Shown here piece after piece: positions 8,275-14,979 of a stretch of 34,125 nucleotides of DNA. The translations under genes were made by a program, and so were the position numbers. The number at the start of each line of letters is the position of its first letter. Position 1 is the stretch's first letter. Origin of the DNA: a virus; IMG/VR virus record IMGVR_UViG_3300045612_000059, positions 1 to 34,125 of that record. One strand, given 5' to 3'. The notes beneath the pieces were generated by a model, which ran no database searches, was not told the origin of the DNA, and saw nothing but the letters and a program-made list of their open reading frames with translations.

Positions 8275-10693
8275 GCGTTCTGAACTTGAAGAACTTAGAC
8301 GTTTGGATGAGTTAGAACAAAAATTGTCCGGTTCTTCCGTTGAAACTTTCTATCCCTCTACTAGCCAAACCAAACCTGCTAGCGAAGGAACTCGCGTAGC
8401 GCAGGACTTGTTGCTTGGTAAGCAAGCAGAAAAAACTCTCGGGCAGCGTGGCGCACAGATTGGAGAGACGGCTGGATTTGGTGCTGCCGCTAGTCTTGCT
8501 TTGCCCAGGTTGTTGCAAATTTATCCTCTCACTCGTCCGCTGGGACAAGCCTTAGGTACTGTGAGGCCGGTTGCAAGAACTGTTTTGGGTGGCGTTGCCG
8601 GCGCCGGTAGCGAAACTGCTGGTCAAACCGCAGAGATGCTTGGTGCGCCTCCTATTGTGTCTGAGGCTGCTCGTCTTGCGCCACTCCCATTGCAAGCAGG
8701 TGCAGAAAAAATGGGTGGTGTAATCGGCGGCAGGGCAGGACAAGCATTGCGGGGTATCGCAAAAATGGGCGAACCGGATCGGTTGACGGGGGCAACTCGA
8801 GATGCCATTCGTAAGCTAGAAGGTGCTGGCGGCGTTGATGCGCCTAAGAGAATCATGTCTGTTTTGGAGCAACGGGCGTCTGAAATTGAACAACAGATTG
8901 CTCAGTTTCGTTCTATACCTGTTGGGCGAGAAAGTGAGATTGATGGCATTAGGCAACGCGCAGAGGAAGAGTTGGCTGGATTGAGGGCAGAAATTGCTGC
9001 CAGAAAACAACGCATGGTCAAAACTGGTGTTGAAGCCACTCGCCGGTCTGAACAAGAACTGAGCAAAGCACTAGGCACAAAGTTTGGTTTGCTGGGATTA
9101 ATTCCCAAAGCAGAGCAACGCGCTGAAGTGGCGCTGTCTGAAGCGGCAGGCATTCGTCGCTTGATTGGCGAGCCGACCGACCCCACCAACATTGGCGCTC
9201 CGTTGCGTCAACGCATCGTGCAAGCGAATGAGTCAGAACTAGCACAACGCAAAACAAACTATCAACGCGATATGGCGGCGCGGGATCAAGCCGTTGCTGC
9301 GAAGGAAGGCAATGGTGAGTTTGTCATTGACCTGCCTGAGTACAAGTCAATGCTTCAAGACTTGCGTGATAAGTTGTTGATTGGTCTATCGGCACAAAAA
9401 CAAACAGTTGCTCCAGTGACTGAATCTGGAGTGGCATCTGCATATCAAAAACTTTATGACGCATTGAGCGTTCAACGGAAGCAAGTCGGCGTTAATGCTG
9501 CAGGCAACCCTGTATACAAGTCTTTCCCGCCATCGTTTCAGGCGATTGATGATGTGCGCCGCAAGATGGGCGACATTGCTTTTGGCAAAGAGGTTACGGG
9601 ATACGAAGGCATTGGGGCTGAAATTGCTCGCACCATGTATGGCAAGTTGTCTGACATCCAGCGCAAGTTTGCTGGAGAAGCCCAAGACGTTCTGCAAGGC
9701 AACTATGAAGCTGCTAGCACTTTGCTAGATCGCTTCAGAGGTCAGCGTGGTCGGCGCGCATTGGCAATCGACAAGTACAACGATTCTGAATTTGCCACCG
9801 ATCCATCTCGTTTGCCCGAGACTTACTTCTCTACCAAAGGTGGTGTCCAAGACTTGATTGCTATGACTGGTGACAAGGAGCTGGTAACCAAGGCGGGGCG
9901 TGAGTTTGCTGCGTCTCAGATTGTTGGCATGAACAGCAAGCAATTAAATGATTGGGTTCGTAAGTCTGAGTGGGTGCGTGAGTTGCCTATTCTTGAATCT
10001 GATATCAACAGATATCGCATTGCTCTAGAAAAAGCAGAACAAACCGCTGCTCGTAGCACGAAGACTATTCAAGGTCTGAGGAAGAGAGTTGGCAGAGCAG
10101 CAACTACTGGCGAACAACGTCAGGCCGCAATAGAGGCGCAATTGCGCGGAGAGCGCGAAGCAACTCGCAAATACATATCTGGTGTTGAAAAAAGAGTGGA
10201 ACAGGTTCCCAAAGAGGCAGAAAAGAACATTTCTGGTATTGAACAAGAAGCAAAACAGTTGCGCGGTGAACGTGAGAAGCAACTGTCTGCCATACAGAAA
10301 CAAGCTGATTTGATTCGTGGCGACTCTCGTCCTGCTGAACGTATGCAAAGTCTGTTGTTGGGAGCGCAAGCACCAGAAGAAATTGCTTTGGTGGCAAATG
10401 CAATCAAGGCCAATCCAGAAGCGATGAAAGCAATGCCTCAAGTAGTCAGGACTTTGATTGCCAACAAAGTATCTCCGCAGCGCATGGACTATGAGTGGAG
10501 GCAAAGCATCCGTCCATTGTTGTCACAAGCTGGAATTGTTGAAGAAAAAACATTGCAGGCAATTGACAGAGATGTTGAACGAGTCATGCGTACTTTGGAC
10601 GTAAACCAACGCTTGACTTGGTTGCAGAACACTATTGGCAAGGTGTTGGCAGTTGCGCCTGGGTCAGCGGTCCAGCAGGCAGTGAATCAATAA
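8261..10693 (+). CDS. Large internal virion/ejection protein candidate (810 aa)
   Basis: The start has AAGGAAAAAAC before the ATG and overlaps the preceding gene by 14 bases. Residues about 65-165 are Ala/Gly/Leu-rich and hydrophobic (amphipathic or membrane-active). The rest is strongly helical and rich in Gln, Glu, Arg and Ala. Residues about 588-690 have long Arg/Glu heptads (RGERE, EKRVEQ, QEAKQLRGEREKQ) typical of an extended coiled coil. No lytic transglycosylase or peptidase motif was found, unlike T7 gp16. As the third and largest of the presumed core proteins, it probably lines the ejection channel. The alternative is an unrelated structural protein. Confidence 0.75.
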   Translation: MVASERSELEELRRLDELEQKLSGSSVETFYPSTSQTKPASEGTRVAQDLLLGKQAEKTLGQRGAQIGETAGFGAAASLALPRLLQIYPLTRPLGQALGTVRPVARTVLGGVAGAGSETAGQTAEMLGAPPIVSEAARLAPLPLQAGAEKMGGVIGGRAGQALRGIAKMGEPDRLTGATRDAIRKLEGAGGVDAPKRIMSVLEQRASEIEQQIAQFRSIPVGRESEIDGIRQRAEEELAGLRAEIAARKQRMVKTGVEATRRSEQELSKALGTKFGLLGLIPKAEQRAEVALSEAAGIRRLIGEPTDPTNIGAPLRQRIVQANESELAQRKTNYQRDMAARDQAVAAKEGNGEFVIDLPEYKSMLQDLRDKLLIGLSAQKQTVAPVTESGVASAYQKLYDALSVQRKQVGVNAAGNPVYKSFPPSFQAIDDVRRKMGDIAFGKEVTGYEGIGAEIARTMYGKLSDIQRKFAGEAQDVLQGNYEAASTLLDRFRGQRGRRALAIDKYNDSEFATDPSRLPETYFSTKGGVQDLIAMTGDKELVTKAGREFAASQIVGMNSKQLNDWVRKSEWVRELPILESDINRYRIALEKAEQTAARSTKTIQGLRKRVGRAATTGEQRQAAIEAQLRGEREATRKYISGVEKRVEQVPKEAEKNISGIEQEAKQLRGEREKQLSAIQKQADLIRGDSRPAERMQSLLLGAQAPEEIALVANAIKANPEAMKAMPQVVRTLIANKVSPQRMDYEWRQSIRPLLSQAGIVEEKTLQAIDRDVERVMRTLDVNQRLTWLQNTIGKVLAVAPGSAVQQAVNQ

Positions 10694-10706
10694 CTAAAGA
10701 GATGAC

Positions 10707-10913
10707 ATGAGAAAGAAAGCCAAGGGCATCAACCCCGCGCTTGAGCAAGCGATTAGCCAGTTGCTCGCCGAGGTTATGGCCGATCCGACTGCGACCTTGA
10801 CCGACAAGAGCAAGGTTCTAGACCGTGCGTTGAAACTTGAAGCAATCAAGCAAAAGGCTGATTTTGATGATTGGGGCGCAGCGTTTGCAGATGATGAGGA
10901 AGACGAGAAGTGA
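10707..10913 (+). CDS. Small hypothetical protein
   Basis: The product has 68 residues. A Lys-rich start (MRKKAKGINP) is followed by a helical middle and a strongly acidic end (DDWGAAFADDEEDEK). There are no membrane or Cys motifs. The overall plan, an HTH-like helical region (ALEQAISQLLAEVMADPTATLTDKSKVLDRALKLEAIK) plus an acidic tail, recalls small DNA-binding or terminase-accessory proteins of phages, but this is only a resemblance. It is 13 bases after the previous gene and has AAAGAG upstream. Confidence 0.65.
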   Translation: MRKKAKGINPALEQAISQLLAEVMADPTATLTDKSKVLDRALKLEAIKQKADFDDWGAAFADDEEDEK

Positions 10914-10949
10914 AGTATCATGTAAGTCCCAATAATGGAGGGCTATTAC

Positions 10950-11168
10950 ATGGACGCACTCAAGGTGCTTCGTCTCGCGCTCACGGTTTTGACGGACCGT
11001 TTGTTGACCATGCTTTCGTTGTTGATGACGTTCGCACTCTCGGTGTGGGTGATGCAAGACCCGTTGTGGGAGAGAATGGCGATGTGTGCGTTCTTTGCGG
11101 TGGCGGTATTCCTGCCCTGCTTAACCAAGGAGAGAAAAAGTGAAGATAGAGATAATCAAGAAAGCTAG
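10950..11168 (+). CDS. Small two-helix membrane protein, holin candidate
   Basis: The product has 72 residues from the ATG at 10950, chosen over ATG 10935 because GGAGGG lies seven bases upstream. Two hydrophobic segments (about residues 13-36 and 43-57) are joined by a short polar turn, and the C-terminus is charged (TKERKSEDRDNQES). Size, topology and position in front of the endolysin region fit a class II-type holin. Another membrane protein at 11635 is a second holin candidate, so this one could also be an antiholin. It overlaps the following GTG gene by 29 bases. Confidence 0.68.
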   Translation: MDALKVLRLALTVLTDRLLTMLSLLMTFALSVWVMQDPLWERMAMCAFFAVAVFLPCLTKERKSEDRDNQES

Positions 11169-11298
11169 TGTGATCGCTATCCCTAAGCCGGCAGCGCAGA
11201 AGGGCAGCGAACAAACTAACACGCGTTTTGTATGGTCATTTGATGACAAGCCTTGCAATGCAGCGCCGACGAGCAAGCCGGAGAGGGGTCGTGGCTAA
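11140..11298 (+). CDS. Small GTG-start hypothetical protein (52 aa)
   Basis: The GTG at 11140 has AAGGAG seven bases upstream, an ideal ribosome site, and opens a frame of 52 residues starting MKIEIIKKASVIAIPKP. It is Lys/Pro-rich with a TRFVWSFDDKPC core and a GRG end. No family is recognised. It fills the gap between the holin candidate and the next structural-type gene, overlapping both (29 and 8 bases), as expected for a compact phage operon. Confidence 0.62.
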   Translation: MKIEIIKKASVIAIPKPAAQKGSEQTNTRFVWSFDDKPCNAAPTSKPERGRG

Positions 11299-11635
11299 CA
11301 ACATTGCATTTCAGGCCAAGGGTAAAACCTACCAAGCTAATGCGACCACTACTAGCCAGCGCATCAATATCTTGGCCGATGGGCCGTGTAATCAATTGTT
11401 GGTAGCTAATCACGAAACCGCCACCAAAGCTGTTTACTTCCGTATTGGTGATGCCAATGTGACGGTAGCGGCTCCAACAGCGGGCAATGCTCAATATGCA
11501 TTGTTGTCACTGCCTGGGCAATATAAGGTCTTCACGGTGCCGCAACAATTTACTGTTACTGGTGGTTTGTGGATTGCGTTCATTTGTGAAGTTGGCACTG
11601 CTGAGTGTTATTTCACTCCCGGCGAGGGTTTTTGA
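11291..11635 (+). CDS. Small beta-rich virion accessory protein, paralogue of 1015 gene
   Basis: The product has 114 residues from the GTG at 11291, which follows GGAGAGGGGTC. An upstream in-frame ATG at 11228 would overlap the preceding gene deeply and lacks a ribosome site. The sequence is beta-strand-like with alternating Val/Thr/Ala and ends CYFTPGEGF. The protein at 1015 has the same length class, start pattern and ending (YITPGDGM), suggesting an old duplication. The role is unknown; a virion decoration or fibre-associated protein is plausible. The stop overlaps the next ATG (TGATG). Confidence 0.7.
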   Translation: MANNIAFQAKGKTYQANATTTSQRINILADGPCNQLLVANHETATKAVYFRIGDANVTVAAPTAGNAQYALLSLPGQYKVFTVPQQFTVTGGLWIAFICEVGTAECYFTPGEGF

Positions 11636-12006
11636 TGGACCCAGTGACGATTCTTGCTGCGCTCGGCCCTCTTGCCGTTGACTTGGGCAAGAGCCTGATA
11701 TCTCGTTTCGTCGCGCCCGACACGTTCAAGCCTGCGACGATTGAGCAGTACACGCAGATGCGTCAACTTGATCTGGAGATGTTTAGGGCGATGAATGACG
11801 CTGGTGGCAGTAATGCGTCATATCCTTGGGTAGAAGCGATTGTGCGCCTCCAGAGGCCCACTGTGGTGGCCATGGTGCTAGCGACGTGGGCGTGGTTGAT
11901 GTTGTCGGGGCAGACGAGCGAGTCGGTCAATAATTTTGCCGCGGCCATCGGATTTTATTTGTTTGGTGATCGAACTTTGTTTTACACCAAGAAGATGGTC
12001 AAATGA
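11635..12006 (+). CDS. Holin-like membrane protein (GTA 3TM holin type)
   Basis: The product has 123 residues. After an N-terminal helix (VTILAALGPLAVDLGKSL) comes a polar middle with YTQMRQLDLEMFRAMND. Two hydrophobic helices follow, near residues 80-98 (RPTVVAMVLATWAWLMLS) and 105-117 (NFAAAIGFYLFG). The pattern matches the small family of three-helix holins first named from gene transfer agents, which form the inner-membrane lesion that lets the endolysin out. It overlaps the M15 endolysin gene by ATGA, which strengthens the lysis reading. The family name is from memory of the pattern, not a search. Confidence 0.75.
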   Translation: MDPVTILAALGPLAVDLGKSLISRFVAPDTFKPATIEQYTQMRQLDLEMFRAMNDAGGSNASYPWVEAIVRLQRPTVVAMVLATWAWLMLSGQTSESVNNFAAAIGFYLFGDRTLFYTKKMVK

Positions 12007-12437
12007 ACCTATCTCCGCATTTCACGCTTGAAGAAATGACGCGCTCTGAATACGCTGCGCGTCGTGGTTGGCCTAATGACCCCGAACCTGCTCAGATGGC
12101 TAACCTCAGGCGTACTTGTGCGTTACTAGAGAAGGTGCGGGAGGTTGCAGAACGTCCGATCATAGTTACATCTGGTTATCGTTCTGGCAACGTCAATAGC
12201 GCGATTGGTGGTTCCAAGAATAGCCAGCATTGCTTGGGGTGCGCGGCAGACATTCGTGCGTTGGGTTTGACCGCCGATGACTTGATGCTGTTGATTGTTG
12301 GCAGCAACATCAAGTATGATCAGTTAATTCGAGAGTTCGATTCCTGGGTGCATATCAGTGTGCCTAATGAATCCACAGGCAAGCCGCGTATGCAGCGGCT
12401 GATTATTGACAAGGAAGGTACTCGTGCCTTCCCGTAA
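12003..12437 (+). CDS. Endolysin, M15A-family zinc D,D-peptidase
   Basis: The product has 144 residues and begins MNLSPHFTLEEMTRSEYA, the usual opening of phage M15A peptidases. Residues 57-83 carry SGYRSxxVNxxIGGSxxSQHxxGxAADI, with zinc ligands His76 and Asp83 visible, and WVHIS gives the third ligand, His117. The enzyme cuts peptide crosslinks of peptidoglycan at the end of infection. There is no signal peptide, so it should rely on the holin encoded directly upstream (four-base overlap). Length is normal for the family and all key residues are present. Confidence 0.93.
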   Translation: MNLSPHFTLEEMTRSEYAARRGWPNDPEPAQMANLRRTCALLEKVREVAERPIIVTSGYRSGNVNSAIGGSKNSQHCLGCAADIRALGLTADDLMLLIVGSNIKYDQLIREFDSWVHISVPNESTGKPRMQRLIIDKEGTRAFP

Positions 12438-12654
12438 TAAATTCCCTAACCTATCCGTAGGTAGGGGTGAGAAGCTACCCGTTAGTCGTGGTGCTGGCTT
12501 GACCGCCAAGGGCAGGGCCAAAGCCAAGGCTGCTGGTAGCAATCTGAAGGCTCCCACTAAGTCAGGTCCGCGTCACAAGTCTTTCTGTGCGCGGAGCAAA
12601 AATTGGAAGGGAGAAAGAGGCAGGGCCGCTAGAAGGAGATGGGGATGTCGGTAG
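12424..12654 (+). CDS. Small basic conserved phage protein (DUF6321-like)
   Basis: The product has 76 residues from the GTG at 12424, placed five bases after AGGAAGG; the first residues overlap the endolysin end. It is rich in Lys, Arg and Gly, with a GLTAKGRAKAKAAGSNLKAP block and an SFCARSKNWKGERGRAARRRWGC end. The G-L-x-x-K-G-R-A-K...G-S-N-L-K-x-P and S-F-C-A-R...W-x-C pattern matches a small conserved family known from cyanophages and other marine phages, of unknown role. A virion DNA-contacting role is only a guess from the charge. Confidence 0.75.
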   Translation: MPSRNKFPNLSVGRGEKLPVSRGAGLTAKGRAKAKAAGSNLKAPTKSGPRHKSFCARSKNWKGERGRAARRRWGCR

Positions 12655-13058
12655 AACAACCCACATCTACAAAACTTGCACCTCACGAAGAGCAGCAGTT
12701 TCAAGATTGGATCAAAGGTACTGGTTGGTACAAAGAATTCCAAAAGCAGTACAACGAACAACCCAACCTTGACGACCCGCAGTATGACTATCGTGCTGCG
12801 TGGAAGGCCGGACTGCAACCAGAACGCGATCCTCACGACAAAAACCGCTATCACTGGCCTTCTTCATTACCGTCTGGTAAGATGCTCAAAGGCAAGGAAC
12901 ATCCGACTGCATGGATGGAATACTTCATGCGGGATACCGGCGTCAATCCAGAAGCACTTGGCTTAAAAACGCCTCAGGAAGCAGAACCCATCCGTCAGAA
13001 ATTGATGCAACAACGCAGTCTTTTGGATATGCTTAGACGCTACGGGGTGTTGAAATGA
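12645..13058 (+). CDS. Conserved phage protein of unknown function (137 aa)
   Basis: The start at ATG 12645 is six bases after AAGGAG; ATG 12639 touches the Shine-Dalgarno and is unlikely. The sequence has a QFQDWIKGTGWYKEF segment, then DDPQYDYRAAWKAGLQP, YHWPSSLPSGKMLKG and HPTAWMEYFM. This DYDYRAA...WPSxxPxGxMLK layout recurs in phages of Proteobacteria near lysis or structural genes without a known function. It is soluble and polar, with no Cys. It overlaps the preceding gene by ten bases and the next by ATGA. Confidence 0.78.
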   Translation: MSVEQPTSTKLAPHEEQQFQDWIKGTGWYKEFQKQYNEQPNLDDPQYDYRAAWKAGLQPERDPHDKNRYHWPSSLPSGKMLKGKEHPTAWMEYFMRDTGVNPEALGLKTPQEAEPIRQKLMQQRSLLDMLRRYGVLK

Positions 13059-13183
13059 ATAAAGGTCTCTACTACAACATCAACAAGCGTCGCAAGATGG
13101 GCTTGCCAGCTAAACGCCCCGGTCAGCGGGGATATCCCACCGCCGAAGCGTTCAAGCGTTCTGCGCGTACTGCCAAACGCTAG
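13055..13183 (+). CDS. Very small basic phage protein (42 aa)
   Basis: The frame opens with ATG overlapping the previous stop (ATGA) and ends with TAG at 13181. The product begins MNKGLYYNINKRRKMG and ends KRSARTAKR, with 12 Lys/Arg among 42 residues. Proteins starting KKGLYxNINKRxK are common in podovirus and siphovirus genomes and are usually left as hypothetical. Its stop lies inside the palindrome CTAG, whose other strand supplies the stop of the convergent glycosyltransferase gene, so the two genes overlap by four bases. Confidence 0.78.
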   Translation: MNKGLYYNINKRRKMGLPAKRPGQRGYPTAEAFKRSARTAKR

Positions 13184-13947
13184 TCTTGGGTGCAGGGCGC
13201 ATCTGTTGACAGCAGCTTACCGTCGAACAGATACGAACCCAAATGTCCTAGCTGCACCCAGGGTGCAGCATAGATCTTGATATCGTGCTTACGGCACAAT
13301 TGGCAAAAGTGGTAATCCTCTGACAGCAGGCGATTGGTGTCTTTCTCGATGCTGGTCGTGAAGAACTCTGCAATGTCCGCGCCCATCTGCATATTGCCGG
13401 AAACGTCCACTACGTCATTGCTGTAGTGCGGAACTTTGTCTGCGAGTTGCTCGAAGACTTCCCGCTTGATCAACATAAACCCTGTGCCGCCATTCCAGAT
13501 CTCTGCTGGCTTGTCTCCAGCGACCACTACGTCACCTGTGTAGTTCTTGAGGTTGACCACAAAGCTGCCGGTGTGCTGCGACAGTTCTAGTCCTTCCACA
13601 CCGTTGCCAATGGCTTGCTTGACCGAGTGCCAGTTGATTTCCTTCTTTGGGTAAATGCCACAGATCACAGGGACATCTGCCTCTATCATCATCGGCACTT
13701 CGTTGGCGTTGAACTTGATGTCAGCATCGATGAAGAACAGATGCGTGAAGTCACTTTTTAGGAAGTTATGGGCAAGCAGGTTTCTAGCGCGAGTGATGAG
13801 CGACTCATTAAACAGGAAAGAGCAAGCCGATGCGTATCCTGTCACGCCTAATGTGCCTACTAGGCTGATGACAGACTGGGTGTAGTAGCCAGCGCACATG
13901 CCTCCATACATAGGTGTGGCGATGAAAATCTTAGCTTTAGGTGTCAT
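13180..13947 (-). CDS. Glycosyltransferase-like protein (GT-A fold)
   Basis: The product has 255 residues. It opens with KIFIATPMYGG, the beta strand and loop that begin many GT-A nucleotide-sugar domains. The FFIDADIKFN segment supplies a DxD-type metal site (Asp74, Asp76), and a later WNGGTGFMLIKREVFEQL block resembles the acceptor side. This family is frequent in phages of aquatic bacteria and may modify phage or host glycans, or phage DNA; the substrate cannot be read from sequence. It is the last gene of the leftward cassette and overlaps its upstream neighbour by 11 bases. There is no room for a terminator before the convergent gene. Confidence 0.78.
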   Translation of the reverse strand: MTPKAKIFIATPMYGGMCAGYYTQSVISLVGTLGVTGYASACSFLFNESLITRARNLLAHNFLKSDFTHLFFIDADIKFNANEVPMMIEADVPVICGIYPKKEINWHSVKQAIGNGVEGLELSQHTGSFVVNLKNYTGDVVVAGDKPAEIWNGGTGFMLIKREVFEQLADKVPHYSNDVVDVSGNMQMGADIAEFFTTSIEKDTNRLLSEDYHFCQLCRKHDIKIYAAPWVQLGHLGSYLFDGKLLSTDAPCTQD

Positions 13948-14107
13948 CGATGTTCTCCTTGATCCATCTTTGGCAAAGGCTCAGCTCGTCTTCAATTGCA
14001 GACAACAAAAGAAAAGCGTAGACATAGTCGTTTTTGTTTAACTCCAAAGTCACCTGACGCAACAGCTTTTCTGCCCGTATCAGATACGGCGACCAATCAA
14101 TTTCCAT
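13937..14107 (-). CDS. Small helical hypothetical protein (56 aa)
   Basis: The start is set at the ATG at 14107, preceded by AAGAGGAAAC; the frame is open further upstream, but there it runs through two hairpins. The product MEIDWSPYLIRAEKLL... is all-helical, with a Leu-rich first half and an acidic end (SLCQRWIKENIDDT). No family is recognised. It overlaps the glycosyltransferase start by 11 bases and is probably translated with it. Confidence 0.6.
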   Translation of the reverse strand: MEIDWSPYLIRAEKLLRQVTLELNKNDYVYAFLLLSAIEDELSLCQRWIKENIDDT

Positions 14108-14142
14108 GTTTCCTCTTCTTTGTAGGTGGGCGGTTGTGCATC

Positions 14143-14194
14143 CGTTGCCGCCCGGCAACGCCCTAACCGACCGCCCCTTGGAGGAAGGGCGGTC
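14143..14194 (-). promoter_or_regulatory. Two adjacent hairpins in a leftward intergenic gap
   Basis: CGTTGCCG at 14143-14150 pairs with CGGCAACG at 14153-14160 (8 bp, two-base centre). GACCGCCC at 14169-14176 pairs with GGGCGGTC at 14187-14194 (8 bp, ten-base loop). They fill most of the 98-base gap between the resolvase gene and the small gene below it. No T-run follows on the leftward strand, so they are not standard intrinsic terminators. RNA processing, attenuation or transcript stabilisation are possible. Confidence 0.5.
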
Positions 14195-14205
14195 TCCCTC
14201 ATGCA

Positions 14206-14529
14206 CTAAGGGTGGGAGACCTCTTCCCGTATCAGTTTCATGAACTCGCGCAAGTCCATCACAACCAGTGGTTTTTTTCTGTCAGCCTTGACAATGAGGA
14301 TGGGCACCCTTTTCTTGGCTTCTGCTGAATCACATGCTTGGTGCCACCAGTCGTAAATTGCAATTGTCGCTCTGCGCTTGCATTCGATGCTGTAGGGCGG
14401 AAGGTCGATGTCGTCACCACCTGATCGCCATTGCTCTAGGTTGCGCTTGCAATCAACCCCAAGGAACTCCTTGAAGGCGTTGATGATGTCGCGCTCAAAC
14501 CCCGCGCCCTTGTTCCGTGAATTGACCAT
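14206..14529 (-). CDS. PDDEXK nuclease, Holliday-junction resolvase-like
   Basis: The product has 107 residues and opens MVNSRNKGAGFERDIINAF. Glu12 in GFERD, the Asp cluster at 39-42 (GGDDIDL) and Glu49-Cys-Lys51 (IECKRR) form the GxxxE...D...ExK core of archaeal-type and phage resolvases. It should cut branched DNA created by recombination and replication, clearing concatemers for packaging. The length is normal for minimal resolvases. It starts one base into the stop of the SSB-like gene (TGATG) and is part of the leftward recombination cassette. A VRR-NUC-type or restriction-like nuclease is the alternative. Confidence 0.82.
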   Translation of the reverse strand: MVNSRNKGAGFERDIINAFKEFLGVDCKRNLEQWRSGGDDIDLPPYSIECKRRATIAIYDWWHQACDSAEAKKRVPILIVKADRKKPLVVMDLREFMKLIREEVSHP

Positions 14530-14780
14530 CAGAACGGAATCGAGTCGTCGTCCTTAGGCGATACTTCTTTCGGATAGGTTTGTCCCGTGGCAGCGTATGT
14601 GTCAATTGCGAGGCTGATGAACTTTGAACCATTGGACGATTCTTTCAGCCACGCGCTGACTTTATGCTGCGTACCGTCAATTTTGAAATGTCCTTTGAAC
14701 CCTGGAGCTTTAGGGTGCTTGGCATAGTCGTTCGTAAACAAAACGCCCCTGCCCTCTTCCAACTCAATTCTCGTGGCCAC
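14529..14780 (-). CDS. SSB-like small protein with acidic C-terminal tail
   Basis: The core reads RGVLFTND...GFKGHFKIDGTQHKVSAWLKESSNGSKFISLAID, a small beta-barrel type found in many phages. The product ends in DDDSIPF, matching the acidic tip with terminal Phe that bacterial SSB proteins use to recruit partners. This suggests a single-strand DNA-binding or recombination accessory protein. I chose the GTG at 14780 because GGAG lies eight bases before it. The ATG at 14825 would add 15 residues (98 in all) and overlap the upstream gene by 62 bases. It is flanked by the HTH and resolvase genes. Confidence 0.75.
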   Translation of the reverse strand: MATRIELEEGRGVLFTNDYAKHPKAPGFKGHFKIDGTQHKVSAWLKESSNGSKFISLAIDTYAATGQTYPKEVSPKDDDSIPF

Positions 14781-14979
14781 GAATGTTTCTCCTTGCCAAG
14801 TGATAGCGAGCAAAATCTTTGCCATTCTCGCTGATGATTTCTGTGTAAATCTGATGCCCTTTTGCCCTGAGGTCTGAAATCCTTGCGGCCAATCTCATGC
14901 AGCCAAATTCTCTGAGTGCGTCTGCTGGCGTGATTGGATCATGCTGCAACCAATGCAAAATCGCGTCGGCCTGAGTCAT
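14764..14979 (-). CDS. Helix-turn-helix protein (71 aa)
   Basis: The start ATG at 14979 overlaps the annealing-protein stop by ATGA; the longer frame open to 15114 lies inside that gene. The product begins MTQADAILHWLQHDPITPADALREFGCMRLAARISDLRAKGHQI. This is the standard small winged-helix pattern of phage proteins in which the recognition helix lies at CMRLAARISDLR, followed by a YTEIISENGKDFARYHL wing. It is likely a DNA-binding accessory of the recombination operon or a transcription factor. A similar domain often sits beside recombination genes in phages. Confidence 0.8.
   Translation of the reverse strand: MTQADAILHWLQHDPITPADALREFGCMRLAARISDLRAKGHQIYTEIISENGKDFARYHLARRNIRGHEN

Noticed and set aside
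10910-11143. Frame starting at GTG 10910
   Set aside because: The overlapping frame from 10950 has an ideal GGAGGG site and two membrane helices; the 10910 frame has neither.
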